The notes below the pieces were generated by a model. It was not told where the DNA came from. It searched no databases and was given only the letters and a program-made list of their open reading frames with translations. This document shows, piece by piece, positions 33,990 to 46,344 of a stretch of DNA of 64,000 nt (positions are counted from its first letter, which is position 1; the number at the start of each line of letters is the position of its first letter). Origin of the DNA: Bryopsis sp. KO-2023 (lineage: Eukaryota > Chlorophyta > Ulvophyceae > Bryopsidales > Bryopsidaceae); the NCBI GenBank assembly GCA_030272585.1, contig BSYQ01000003.1, forward strand, positions 2,976,001 through 3,040,000, in the 5' to 3' direction. A program made the position numbers and the translations under genes.

Positions 33990-35134
33990 ATTCAGTTTGA
34001 GGACTACTTCAGAGTTCAAAATAAGTTTTGAAAGAATGTATTGTTTCTTTTGCTGAAAAAAAAAGGAGGGGGAGGGGGGGGGTAGGGATGAAATTCTTGA
34101 ATGTGGGAGATACATTGATATTTACCGTTGCTGGATGATTTGTGTTTGGTGGGCAGTATGCATGTTTTTTGTTGTTGCGAGTTTGGAGGGGGCAGGGAGG
34201 GAATCCGTTGGAAAGTGTATATCACAGATAAATGAACGAATCGGTACACCAGAATTTGCTTCAAATTTTTTAGATATATTTTGTGTCGGTGAGAAGAGGC
34301 CATACGAATTGTTTGCAGACGCAAGTTTGCTATTTTGTTTGGAGTATTGTTTTTTTTCCGTCAGGAGGAGGGACAGGTTGCAAGACCCCATTTAATGTAT
34401 CAACACATCTGGGTTTTGAAAAAAAGAAGAAAAAAAAAAAAAAGGAAAAAAAAAAAGAAGAGAGAGATGGCAGATCAGTGGAGGAGTAAAAAAATACTGC
34501 TGATCAATTTAGTAGGCAGATTTTTGAGGTTTGGGGGAAGGGGGAGATTCTGCACACGTTCAGATTTGAGGAAATTGTCAAAAAACTCACGAAACCATTT
34601 AATGAGGATTGTTGTGCAGAAGGGTTTTTTGGCATGATTTTCTCGAACAGATATGAATGGCAGCCCTTAAGAAGCCTCACCAAGTAATCTGTGAACTGGA
34701 TAAAGGCCTCTGTCCAGTTCGTAGGCCACCAGGATTGACACAGGACAATTTTCCACACAAACAATTTGACTGTGGCTTCTCATTATTCTACCCATTATTT
34801 GAAAGGATGGGGTTTCCGGTTCGCTGTGTGGAGGTGGCACGACCTTTCGGCGTGCTACAAAAAAGTTTCTCAACGCCCTGACTTGCTCGAACGAACAAAA
34901 AGGAGACAGACCATGAACGAAGAAAGATGAAAACGCATAACATAAAACGCTGCAACGCGTTGCGTTGGAGGAAAGATACGACAGCAGTATTTACCGCACA
35001 CGCTGTCATATCTCTCCACACCCTCCCTCAGTACTCTGGGGAGAGTGAGACAAGGTTCGTACAGAGTGGAGCGAAATAATATCACACTCGCACCCTGGGT
35101 TCCACCACTGTTTTCCTTGCCTTGGGAGCGCGCG
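33990..35134. other. 3' flank and bestrophin upstream region
   Basis: The first 500 bases are purine-rich on the plus strand. The remaining part is the upstream region of the bestrophin gene; an open frame continues upstream of its ATG (35045-35134) but only from a GTG codon. No gene is supported. Confidence 0.45.
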
Positions 35135-38100
35135 ATGATTATCCCAAACAAGAACTTTTGGGGCTTGGCGGATGTATTCCGAATCTATGGATCGGCATGG
35201 CCTCGCAGTTTCATTATGGCGCTGTTCGGGGCCTTGTTAACGTTGCTCATAGACTTGACTGCGGACCACGGCACAGCTCGGAGATGGTTCAGCGGTTTCA
35301 TTGTGGGGGGCAGAGGACCGACGCCCTTGCCTTTCCAACTGTTTGCCTTTATCGTGGGGTTCGGCCTGGTTTTCAGGTGGGGTGTGGATGTCCAGCGAGG
35401 CAGCAGAAAAGATACAGCGCTGTGAAGCAACTTAGCAAGCAAACAGACTTTTGGGCCTTGAAACGAGTGCGTTCCAACCTCCAACCTCTGCTTTTGTTTT
35501 TCGTTCACCGTGAGTGCTTGTACCGTCACCGCCTCCTGTAATAGCCCCAGCGATTTTACGGAACCCGATTCTCAGCGACGCAGTAATGACGATTCCTTGG
35601 ACCTCTGGCTCTTTTGGGAATGACGCATTGCTTAAGAAATTTCCATGGATATCATCAGGAGTACCTTTGCCTACCGGAGGTACTGGGAGGCTCGAACAAT
35701 GTTGCAATCCATGACAGCGCTGTTCACTGAGATGGTGGTGCAGGTATGGTGCTGGCGGCTGTGAATGCTCTGAACTGGAAGTAATTAATTCCACGGATGC
35801 ATGCTTGTACTGTTGCGGAAATTCGGGCAGCAAATTTTGCAATGAAATCCCAAACAAGACTTATTTTGTCATTTTTTTTTGTAACAAAATGATAAATTTG
35901 CAGAGGGAAAAAACCGACTGATGTGAAACTTGACTTAGGGCACATTATGTTTGAAACCGTGTCAAGGACTCCTTCAGTCGATTTGATGTTGTGTGTATGG
36001 GCGGGGCTAGGATATTCATGCATTCGTATTGGTGCTTTCTTGGCATCTGCTTTTCCATTATGTACGCATGAAGCAGCATCGCCCACCAGTCTCATTTTTG
36101 TTAATGTGTTGCTTGAAAACCTGATCACAAAATGAGCCTCGATATTTTGCATCTGTTCAAATGCAGACAATCAATTTTGACCTTGGCACTCTCCCCAAAG
36201 ATGCAACAGCGGATCAGCTCCAAAAAGCACACGACTTCGGTGAGTTAGATGGAAAAAGCCTGACCAACGATTTCTTCACAATCCTGCCCCCCGGCCAGTG
36301 TGTTAAAAGCTTGCCTTGCATGTACATGCACATCTGTATTTTCTTGGATCCCATGCGTTCGTTTTCCCAAGGTTTTTTTGCGGGGAGTTGTTTTTTTGCA
36401 AGTTGTTTGGGAGAAGGATGGATTTTGGCTGCAATACTGGTCTAAATTGAATGAAAAGAAGCTAACATTCCAGGCAAGATTGCATGGGCGAAAAGTGCTC
36501 GACTGATCTTTGTATTTGGAACTGTCAGGTGAGCTGTTCATTCACCTGATGAGTTTGCTGCATGCTGCGGCCCTTGCAAATCTGAGACTGGATTGGGATC
36601 TCAGAAACCTTCAGGCGCACGATGGTGTTGCTGATCCACCCCCCATGGTATAGCCCTCTTCGTTTTTCGATAGGGAGCCGTTCTCAGAAGGATTCCTTCA
36701 ATTAATTGAGTATAAAGTTATTTCTTTATTTTCGGTCAAGGATTGGAATATCTTGCACAATGGGGAATGCCACCGAGTGACTGACTTATTCGTTCGCTTC
36801 CGAGAAAAAACGAATTCTCAATTGTTTTTTTCCCCCATTAGGATGCTTCAGAGCTGAGGAGGATCGAAAGCAAGCGCAGATACAAAGAGAGTCAAGAAAA
36901 GATTCAAAGTCGACGCGCACTCAAACTGCGTAAAACCTACCGGGCTCATCATTTCAAGGGGAAGTTCAAAGTGAGAGATTTTTTCCTCCTCCGGTGAGCT
37001 GCGCTACCTGGCATCCCTTGCCAAAAACATTCCCGGTCAATCGTTTTTCAAGTTGCTGCTTTTTTTCGCTTTTTTGAATCGAAGCTGTGATAATGCTGAG
37101 AGGGATATTCTGAAACTTAGACCGATCGATCCATGTCATGCAAAATCTGATTGATTTCTTCGATGACAGGGCTAAGACCAGCATTCGATTGGCTTACAAT
37201 GAGTTGATGCCAATCGGCGTTGTGGGGGGTTTGAGCGAAGAGGAGAGACGAGCTTTGGGGTCGGAAAGGGACGAGGAGGCGAAACAACTGAACGTTACGA
37301 AAGGAACTCGTTTAACGACAGGTGGGGCTGCTAGCAACCTCCTACACTCAGACAGACCCTGTCTTCCTTTCAAAAATGGAATTCAAAAACGGAATTCAAA
37401 AATAGAATTCAAATACGGAATCCCACAGGAGCGTGTGTGCCTTTTCTTGGTTGAAGGGTACATTGTCCCCGGGGCTGGAGAGAGAACATCCATCGTCGCG
37501 AACTGGGTCAATCAAGCGATTTTGGAAAGGCGGAGAGAAGGTGGATTGGCGGTGCCCCCACCCATCATGACCAGAGTCTATGGCGTGCTTTCTGGGGGAT
37601 TCTTGGCCTTCGAACAATGCAGGTAATTGGTCGAACATTCGATGTACCTGCAAGCGCGGGAAAAAAACCCTTTCAACATATCCTGTCCAGTAGAGACATT
37701 CCACATCATGCTGTAAGGCATTTGACAAAACGCCTTCCATCAGCAAGAAACCGCTCTACTGTTTTGGTGCTGAGTTTGGAAAGCGAGGTGCGTTTTTTTT
37801 TAACGAAATTACGTGAAATCGCTGCAGGAAAATTGCGGACACCCCTTTCCCATTCCCAGTTTCTCAACTGGTGTCTGGGGTGCTCCTGATGTTTGCGCTG
37901 GGCCTGCCATTTGTCGTGGCGGCATCCATCAAAACGACTTGGCTGGCTTGTCTTATCACCTTCATTTCCACCTGGACTCATTACGGTCTGAACGAGCTGG
38001 CCAGAGATTTGGAAGACCCCTTTTTGTATGATCCGAATGATCTACCGCTCGCAAGGATCCAATACAACTTCAACGAACGTATCCTTGCCATCGCTCGAAC

Positions 38101-38447
38101 GAAGAGGCCAAATTCGAAACTCGAGCTGGGGGTTGCAAGAGTCAGGTCTCTTGTTCGAGACCAACCTGCTGCACAGGTAGGGTCTCACACTTTTTTTCTT
38201 TTTTTTCTTTTTTTTCAAACTGTCACCTCACACACGAGGAATGCAAAAATCAGATTTTCATGTTTAGTTTTGTAAGGTCGTTTTTACACGCAGGATGTGA
38301 AATGAAGAATTATTCTGGAATGGTTGATAACATGTGTGCATGTGTGTTTTGCAGTCGATTGACCCAGTCCTGGGGGGGGGTGCCACAGAAACGATTCTGG
38401 AAGAAGTTTTGGGAATCGAATTGTCCCCAGCAAGCAACGAACCCTGA
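35135..38447 (+). CDS. Bestrophin-like anion channel
   Basis: Nine exons with matching phases: 35135-35376, 35659-35743, 36167-36239, 36529-36647, 36842-36970, 37177-37321, 37457-37622, 37828-38176 and 38355-38447; 466 residues. Family marks: FRSTFAYRRYWEARTML (the conserved R-x-N/x-AY-x-RYWE-R block), GVVGGLSEEERRAL, VPPPIMTRVYGVLSGG and KIADTPFPFPVSQL, then ELARDLEDPFLYDPNDLPL near the C-terminus. Hydrophobic helices flank these, as in bestrophins. Such channels form pentamers conducting chloride or bicarbonate, and in algae some sit in thylakoids; no transit peptide is evident at this ATG, so location is open. The exon 6 acceptor (CTAAG) and exon 7 acceptor (TTGAAG) were chosen for phase and are the weakest joins. 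Confidence 0.88.
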
Positions 38448-39314
38448 AGCTCAGGCTGTCTGGCCAGCGGGTCGAGTGACTATTTTTATTTTCCTGGCGC
38501 CATACATGCTGATGATCGAACAGTATATATGAGTCTAAATGATTTGCAACCATCTATCTGTCAGCAGGTTTTTAGAGTCAAGCGGGTGGGTCTGTGCATT
38601 AGTTTCGGTGGAGGTCATCTGTGGTGGAATACTCATTGTCTATCTGTGCGAGTCTGGCAAGCATGGGGAGTGAACTGGTGCAGTATATTGTATGTACTCT
38701 CATTTTTTTTCCGACATTGTGAAATTAGTTGTGACTGTAAGCTTGTTAATTTTCTACCGCATGGATGGACTGGAATCTCTTTCCTCTGATTGGGAAAGGG
38801 TCAAAACACATACAACGCATGTGAAGCTGGACAATACAATGTATAATGCCAGTGCAGTACGATATCCAGCCCACAAAGCGATAAGACAGATTCCATTCTG
38901 CTCCGCTTTTCGTTCCACACTTCATGAATTCATGGCTGTATCCACCAGTGTTTCCAGTTGCAGAGATTGTCGGAAGAAGACCTGGATTGCTCCAAGTCAT
39001 CTGATTGGATGTAGTTAGTGCTGTTGAACAGAGACATTATTCTCTTTCAAGATGGAGAAACGTATCAGTCAGTGCCCGATTGCAACTTAAAAATTCCCAA
39101 CTGTCACATCAGTATCAAAGCAAATAATAATAATTTGTGCAAAATTCCGAACAGCGTTTGGATAAGGGGACATCCAAAGATGTTGGCATCCCAAACAAAT
39201 CACACAAATGAACCAATCCCAAGCATTTTACTGTCAGATTCGCATGCATCCATGCATGCATGCCTGCCTTTTGATGGATATCCCACAAAAAGGGATTAAA
39301 AAAGAATGCAATCT
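38448..39314. other. Convergent gap between bestrophin and TIC20
   Basis: No gene is supported. Contains the 3' flanks of both genes and a CATG-rich stretch near 39243-39262. Confidence 0.5.
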
Positions 39315-41631
39315 TCATCGAATTTGCGCATCCGCTGCATCTGCTACCAGAGGCAATCGGGGCGATTCACCCATTAAGCAGGATCCCTAGCAAAGCATCA
39401 AAAGGATGTCAGAAAATCGCACCACTCCTGTTGCAAAACTGAAAAAGCAGAAGCTGAAAGCCAGCCAGCCATCCATCCATTTGTAGTATATATGTGTCTT
39501 TGTTATCCCTCACCCCCTTTGCTCCAATAGAAACTACAAGAGCACAGGTATGGCTATATAAAACACATCGCCATAAATATCGATATTTATTCGATATTTT
39601 ATTCCCTGAAAGTGCCGGGCCGATAATGTTCAATCCCAGATCAACTTGCTCAAACCTTGATGGAAACCCTTTCCCTACATATTGTTCTAGCCCCCACCCA
39701 CCCCTTTCAGGAACACTTTAGAAAAGAAAAGACCAATGCAGCAGATATGAACTTACGATTCCATACACAATGCAAGCGAAAACATAGAGCCAAATTGTGT
39801 TGTAGCCCATGACCAGAATATCTCCATTTGGCCTGAAGATGGACTCCACCAAGGAGGGGAATCTACATTAAAAACACAAAAATCAAATTCTTTTCTTTTT
39901 TCATCCCATCATGCATGATTTTGCTATTTTGCCTTCTTTTGTTGCAGCTTTGAAAAACAACATAAGAGGAAATATCAAAACCGGTATGAGGAGATAGCAG
40001 TCTTTGTTTATCTTTTCCCCTTCATTTTCTCGAGATGCTTTCCAACTCCCATCCAAAGAAGAATTTTTTTATTTTTTTTTATATTTCAATTCGTTTTGGG
40101 GAAAGGGGGGAAACTCACATAAGAAGAATATCCACCAAGACCGCTTGCATTGCATTGAATCGAACAAATCGTGAAAGATTTTGATTCTGCACCAAGCCAA
40201 GATAGACGCCAAAAAAGACGACCACCCTGTTTTTTCAAAGGAACAAAAACACACACAACATATTCACCAACCAAAAAAACACACCTCAAAGAAAAATGAA
40301 AAATCCTAGTCAATATCAAGCTGACCATCATGCTTCTTGCTTATAATTTTCTCATACCCGCTTACTATAGAGCTGCCCCAATATTGAGACTTTTTTTTTT
40401 TTTTTAGGGGGGTAAACTATTCGTTTTTGAAGTTACAAAAGAAACATATGCCTAACCAAGTAGCCATATTCGATTTAATTTTATTTTTATTCGGAATGAA
40501 GCATCTGGGAGGAGGGATTGAATCCTTGCAGATCAAAAATGAGTGCAACAAGACTTCATGAGCACTTACTTTTGCCCCCCAACAAAAAAAAAAATTAAAT
40601 TAAATTAAATTAAATTAAAGAACAGAAAGAAGAAACAAGTATATTTCTGGGAGAAAAGGGGAAATATGTAACCTATTCACCTACGAAGCAAATGGAACGG
40701 TCTGGAAAATCTGATAGAGCGGGGAAATTGGCGAAAGCAGCCTTGTGAAGATGGGGAACTGAGTCAAGAAGTATCGCCCTGTAAATCAAACCAACAATCG
40801 TAAAGCGAGGGAAAATCCTCAAATATTTTTAACATTCCTATTTACTATCCTTCTGAAATTCACCCATTATGAACCCACTGCAGCACTCGCCAAATTCCGC
40901 TTTACTGAAGCAAAATCCTTGTACCGATTCCCGATATAGGAAACTCATTTCAGGCAAAAATTTCACGTTAAATTGAGCAACTGCGACCCGAATAAATATC
41001 CGGAACAGCAAGAGCTGCTGCCAGACTTGCAAATTTTCCCAAAAACGAAAGTTTGTTTTATCGTCTTAAAAATAAAGATAAAGATATTGTCTTAGAAGCG
41101 ATGGGGTTGCGAAATCAACAATCAGTAATAAAACGGATGTTGATGGATCCCAGGCATTGCCATAACATTCCCCTGTCAATGTGGCTTTCCATTTCCCAAA
41201 ATCAAGTTTGAGGTGGTGGCTCCAGAAAAAGCTCACCCTTTTACAATACTTGACAACTGCTTTTTCCTTGTCGGGCACAAATATATAAATAAAATTGGGG
41301 TTGCAAAACAGAGGCATCTTTTTGTGTGTGTGTGTGTCAATGTGTATGTTTGTTTTTCCTCACCATATCTAAGCCCGTCAAACAAAGGAAGGAAATATGG
41401 GATGGATGCGAGCACTCTGTCCCCGACGTCCACCTTGTACGCCTGTGTTTCGATGGAGCGTCTAGTGGGTGCCAAAGAATGCGAGGAATTCCCTCCAACC
41501 AACGGCTTGCCGAGGAAGGACGACCCCAGCGCTCTGTTCTTGCCCAACGAACGGCTCTGAACGGCGAGACGGGGTTTCGAGTTCATGTTGCAGGAAACAT
41601 CGCACCCCACTCCCAGTGACAGACACCTCAT
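39315..41631 (-). CDS. TIC20: TIC20-like plastid protein import component
   Basis: Five exons: 41631-41364, 40778-40685, 40226-40119, 39862-39757 and 39386-39315; every phase fits, giving 215 residues. The N-terminal 65 residues are Ser/Arg-rich and free of early acidic runs (SSFLGKPLVGGNSS, then APTRRSIETQAYK), like a plastid transit peptide. The mature part shows IPYFLPLFDGLRYG, TQFPIFTRLLSPISPLYQ, NLSRFVRFNAMQAVLVDILL and ends SPRLPLVADAADAQIR, all typical of the TIC20/Ycf60 family with four membrane helices. TIC20 forms part of the inner-envelope protein channel. No signal peptide precedes the transit-like region at this start, which favours a plastid reached directly from the cytosol. 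Two exons lie inside long AT-rich introns. Confidence 0.88.
40593..40619. repeat. TTAAA pentanucleotide tandem repeat
   Basis: Five near-perfect TTAAA units inside a TIC20 intron. Confidence 0.85.
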
Positions 41632-43110
41632 CGTGTTCTTTTCGCGCGTCTCCCGATGAAAAGAATAAAAGAATAGGAAGGAAGAGCTCGCGGTCTCTCT
41701 CTCGCGAATCAAAGACGAAAAGAAATATGGGAGGCTGCCACCCAAATCGAAACGAACAAACAGAAATACTACGTCTGAAATCGAAAGCAACCAATGTCAC
41801 CAGATCAGCTTCCAAGAATTGCCAAAGAATTGTTCATTTTTCGAGAACCAGAGAGCACAATGATTTGGGGTGGGCTCGCCATTAGATGCTGTCAACGTCA
41901 TAACATTGCAAACTAGCATGAAGATTAAACATGTCTGTGTGTGTGTTCCTGCTGGCATTTTCGCATAAGATTTCGTTTGTTATTTTGTTCTGTTTTTTCA
42001 GGATTAGGAGATGCACTTTTGTGGTTTGATACAACAGGAAACCCAGCAGGTCAGACTCAGGAAAAGGAGCCATCTTGAAAGCAGCTTGATCAAGCCACTT
42101 GAGTGCTATGGAAGTTCATATTTTCTCAAAACAGGCCATACAAACGGATCAACAATCTTTAGAATTCGACCCAGTGGAGCCCAACACTTAGTAGTCTAAG
42201 TGTTCTTGAAGGGATTCGACCATGCAAAATTTTTTTATTATTATTATTTTTTATTTTTTTCACAAGCCCATAAAATATTCTGGATTGTCTCTGGAAAATA
42301 CTATTTCCCCAGGAGCATACAAAGACACGCAAAGGCTCCATCAAACAACACTACCTTTGTCCCAACAATCCTACACACACGACAACAAATTGAATTGGTT
42401 AAAAAGATGGATAGGCAGATAGACGTCAGTCGCCATCGCAAGTTGATATATATTTTTTAACGCCATCGCAACTTTATGTATATACTTTTTAATACGACGA
42501 GTCCCCTCTTGGTCATTTGTTGCAAGAAAAAGGCCGCTTTTGGTTCCTTTCCCACTCCCTTCCAACCCCCACCTCCCCACACACAAATGATGCTGACTCT
42601 TCAAATCCACTCAGCATCCCACCACATCCCACGATAATTTATGTCTTCTCAGCCCTCGATCAGAATAATTTCAATAAAAAAACCATAAGAAAAAAATATA
42701 TATCACAAGGAACGATGAACTCCCCTGCTTGGTTTGTTTTATTGGCATACCTTTGGTCAACTCAAAATCACCGATCTTCGGCAGCCGAAACATCAACTCG
42801 AAAAAGAAAAAAAACCCATCCCTGTTTTTTCTTTCCCTTTTTTTATATACCTTACAAGGATGAGGGGTATGCCATGATACAATTGCTTCTTGAGTTTTCC
42901 CAACCCCCCCTCCCCCCCCACAACCCCCCTTCCACACAAAAACTTCAGCCCCTTTGTACAACCCCAAAATTGTAGAAAGAAAAAGATCCAAAAAAAAAAA
43001 GCAGATGAAAAAGAAACGGGGTTTGCACACCCAGACCCAAACTTATCAACTCAATCATTTGTCAATTTCTCTCTTCCCCCTATCCCCCTTCTTTTTCCAG
43101 AAAGCTGTAT
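41632..43110. other. Gap between TIC20 start and sorting nexin 3' end
   Basis: TIC20 upstream region (to about 42000), then AT-rich DNA with an imperfect tandem repeat at 42431-42492, then C/T-rich sequence (42540-43100) that is purine-rich on the sense strand of the minus-strand sorting nexin. No gene is supported. Confidence 0.5.
42431..42492. repeat. Imperfect tandem repeat of about 31 bp
   Basis: CGCCATCGCAA followed by an AT-rich stretch ending TTTTTTAA occurs twice in a row with small differences. Confidence 0.75.
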
Positions 43111-46100
43111 TTAAGAGGAGGAGATGTTAGTCATGGTCGATTTCCCGAGCTGTTCAGATAATGCCTTCCATGCAACAGCTACGCTCTCATTCAACACGGC
43201 TTGATCCTTGGCAAAACCTCGGACCATGCCGGAGAGAGTCTTGTGTCGGCGTTTCGTCAGACCAGCATTTTCCTCTTCGTTTATACAACGCACACGATCG
43301 TATTCCTCGGAAAGCCGCCCCAGTTCAGCAACCAGTTTGTTGATCTCCGCGGAGAGCTGTGCCGATTTGCCCGAAAAGTTTGACAATCCCCCCAATTTCT
43401 GCGGAGCGTAGATAACCAGGGATCAAAATCAAATACTTTGGCAGTTGCACAAATTTATCGTCTTTCCGAATAACCATCACAAGCACGCAGACAACTGGCA
43501 GGAAACAGTTTTTAAGGAAAACCTCATTTTCAAGATTACCGTTTTCCACAAGATATTCACATTCATATGAACAAACACCCCCACAGGAAGAAGCCACCAG
43601 GCAGTTAAACTCATTTGCATAGGAGATGGGCTCCATGCGGTTACGTATTTCGTAAAACGATATTTTACGCTTGAAAAATATGCAGCAATCCATCATCAAC
43701 AAAACTAACCAAATTCCACAAAAAAAAATGACTTTCCACAGCTTACCTTGGTCGATTCCCTCGTCAAGTCGTCGAGTCTTTGCCGGGTGCTTTCCAGCTG
43801 ATCTTCACATGCATGCACACTCCCTAGCGCAACCTGCCTGTCCCCCATCGCCGCCAGAGCAGCCGGCACGATGTTCAGATGGTCCTCCAGCAACGACATC
43901 CACCCAGCTGCCGATTGAGTGAATTTCCTATAGAAGTAATGCACTCGCAGCGTGGCATACCCGGCTTTTTGCATGTCGGCTGCTCTTGCAGCAGCGAATC
44001 GACCTGTTTCTGTGTATTGGCCACATGTCTGAGCAGCGCTTTCCTCGAACCTGGCCATGCTTACGAATGTCTTCCCCATGACGAGCATTTCTGATGTGAC
44101 GGATTCGTATGCGGAAACCAGGGCCCTGGATTTGAGACAGCATGCGCCTAGCTCAACTTCCAGGAATCTCAACCGGTTCGCAGCCTGCCATAGATTGTTG
44201 CAAATAAAAAGTTGTCACTACCGTTTAAAACACCGATGCTTTCGCTGGGAAAGTTGATCGAACAAAAATGGAAAAAAATGGGCAATAATGATACATAATC
44301 AATTATATACAATACAAACAAACAAACAAAGATTAAACACACAGAAGCCGCCCGGCCCCTATTGCAAAATACAATAACAGTACAATACAATCAAATTCTT
44401 TTAAAGAGAATGATGTAGAGAAAAAAAAAAAAAAAATCTGTTCCTAATACATGATATGTTTATACAATCACCTCTTTCAGCCGTTTCTCGTCGTCAGTGA
44501 CGCTCTTGGTCTGCCTCAAAACATCTTTCTTGAAGCTGCTGCCGACTTTTCTCATGGTTTTTAGAAAATCCTTTTTCAGGACAGTTCCTGGCGTTTTTGG
44601 TCCTGGCTCATCCACCACCACATCTGAACACCAGGTAAAAAACCCAGCTTTATACGACCATGAAGAACAAAGGAATTTTTGCAAACGGGGCGAATCCTTG
44701 CATGGGCAGGCATGGAGTTTTCATGTCAGACGGTGAAAAACGATTCTCAACTGCAATGCCCCATCGCACACATTTTCCGACATCCACACAAGATACTGGA
44801 TGTTGGCTAAACCACCTCATTGTGGACGGCCTTCGTCGGACCAGAGTTTGCCTAATGTAAATTAAACATTCATTCAGAAACTGGATGTGTTCGGGCCCCC
44901 TACCTGTTTTCACAGAGCTTTGAAGCATGTCAGCCCATTCGTGGCTCAATGCCAGCTCCTCCGGTAAACCCAAGAAGAGCTTGAGCTCCCGGCTTTCCAT
45001 CAATGCTGGGTGCTGCGCTATCTGTCTCAGGAATTTCTGAAGGTCCAGCTGTCGCACCCGGACGAAATCCTCTTTGGCTCTCTTGGCCCCGAGGAAATCT
45101 TTGTTGGGCAGCGGAGGACAGAAATAGCCAGGATGGTTGCTGCGCAACAGTCGATGGAGCCCCTGCTCGGTGCAACCATGTGTGTGTTGATCCATTAGTT
45201 TAAAATCAATATTGAAAGCAAAGCTTACAAAGCTTACACAATAATAACACCACCGCCACATGTACATTTAGAGAGATATATACAAGTTTTATTCATTTTA
45301 GCTGTTCTTCCCATTCTTCTTTTCCTAGGCGGCAGGAAGTACAGTCTGTCTTACAAAAAAATACTTTTTTTGCCCCCTCCCAAATAAAAATATCAATCAA
45401 TTTTAATTCTAATTTTGCAAGGACTACACATCCACCATCACTTCAGGGGTAAAAAGAAGCGCGCAACCAAGCGGCATTTCAGAATTAAGAAAAATAGTAC
45501 AATTTTAACCAAAAACAAAAAAAAACATACATCGAAATCTCTGAACCTGCGCCACACAGCCCGCTCCTTGAATGGATACGATTGAAGGCTCGTCTGGCTT
45601 TTCACAAAGTAGCTGGTGTAAGTCGATTTCATTCCCAGTTTGGACACCTCCTCCACTTGCTTGGGATTCGAAACCCAGATTTGGACGGCCATGTTGTTCA
45701 AGGTGGGGCTCTGAGGCATCGACTCCGAATTCTCGTCCGCAGGCATGATTTCGGAAAAATTGGGAGAGGTGGTAGGATTAACTGAAACAACCAAGCATGG
45801 AAAAGGAAGGATTGCCTCAATGCTGGGTGGTAGCTTATCTTTGGCAGTTTTTAAGATGTCGATTCGCAAGGTTTGTTGGTGGCTGGTGAGAATGTGAAGA
45901 ATGGGAATTTGACTGAAGTTCAAAAGGATCCTTTTTTTTAAAAGAGATTTCCTATTCCACTAAAGCTCCTTTTTTTTTGGGTGCAGCAAAAGGAAAACCG
46001 GAAAACAAACACAGAACGTCACAAAAAACCGCCTGGTCCACACCTGGAGCACCCAACGAAACCTCGTTGTACGTATTCCAAGCCCCGATGTCGTCCGCGT

Positions 46101-46344
46101 CTTTTTTGGCGCCAATCTCTCCGCCGTTGTCAGCTCCTTTTCCATTAGGTGCGTCCACCTCCTCGAGCTTCTCGTTCCAGTCTGACGGGCGTTCCTCGAG
46201 GACGTTCAGTTGCGAGGGAATCACATCGAACAGAGAATCCCTCTTCTCTTGTTGGGCTCCCAAGGGTGCAGACAGGATGTCAGCCCCAGCGTCGAACTCC
46301 ACTTCCCTGAGCGAGGAGCACCTCACATGCTGTGACGATTCCAT
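43111..46344 (-). CDS. Sorting nexin with PX and BAR/Vps5 domains
   Basis: Six exons in consistent phase: 46344-46044, 45781-45531, 45162-44904, 44623-44472, 44184-43747 and 43398-43111, for 562 residues. The N-terminal 120 residues are acidic and disordered. The PX domain spans exons 2-3: SYPFKERAVWRRFRDF, then YFCPPLPNKDF and the RELKLFLGL end, so it probably binds PI3P. The C-terminal 230 residues are helical (EVELGACCLKSRALVSAYES, LTRESTK, AEINKLVAELGRLSEEYDRV), as expected of a BAR/Vps5 domain that curves endosomal membrane. This layout fits SNX1/SNX2/Vps5, the membrane-bending half of retromer. An upstream exon may add residues, since the frame stays open (DLLCVSVLGTDWTSLG) back to an acceptor-like TTTCCACAG near 46402. 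Confidence 0.87.
44805..44876. repeat. Dispersed 70-bp repeat, copy 1
   Basis: Shares about 80% identity with 52816-52885: a common block TGTGGACGGCCTTCGT, then GTTTGCCTAATG and the tail ATTAAACATTCATTCA. It sits in the sorting-nexin intron 44624-44903. Confidence 0.85.
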
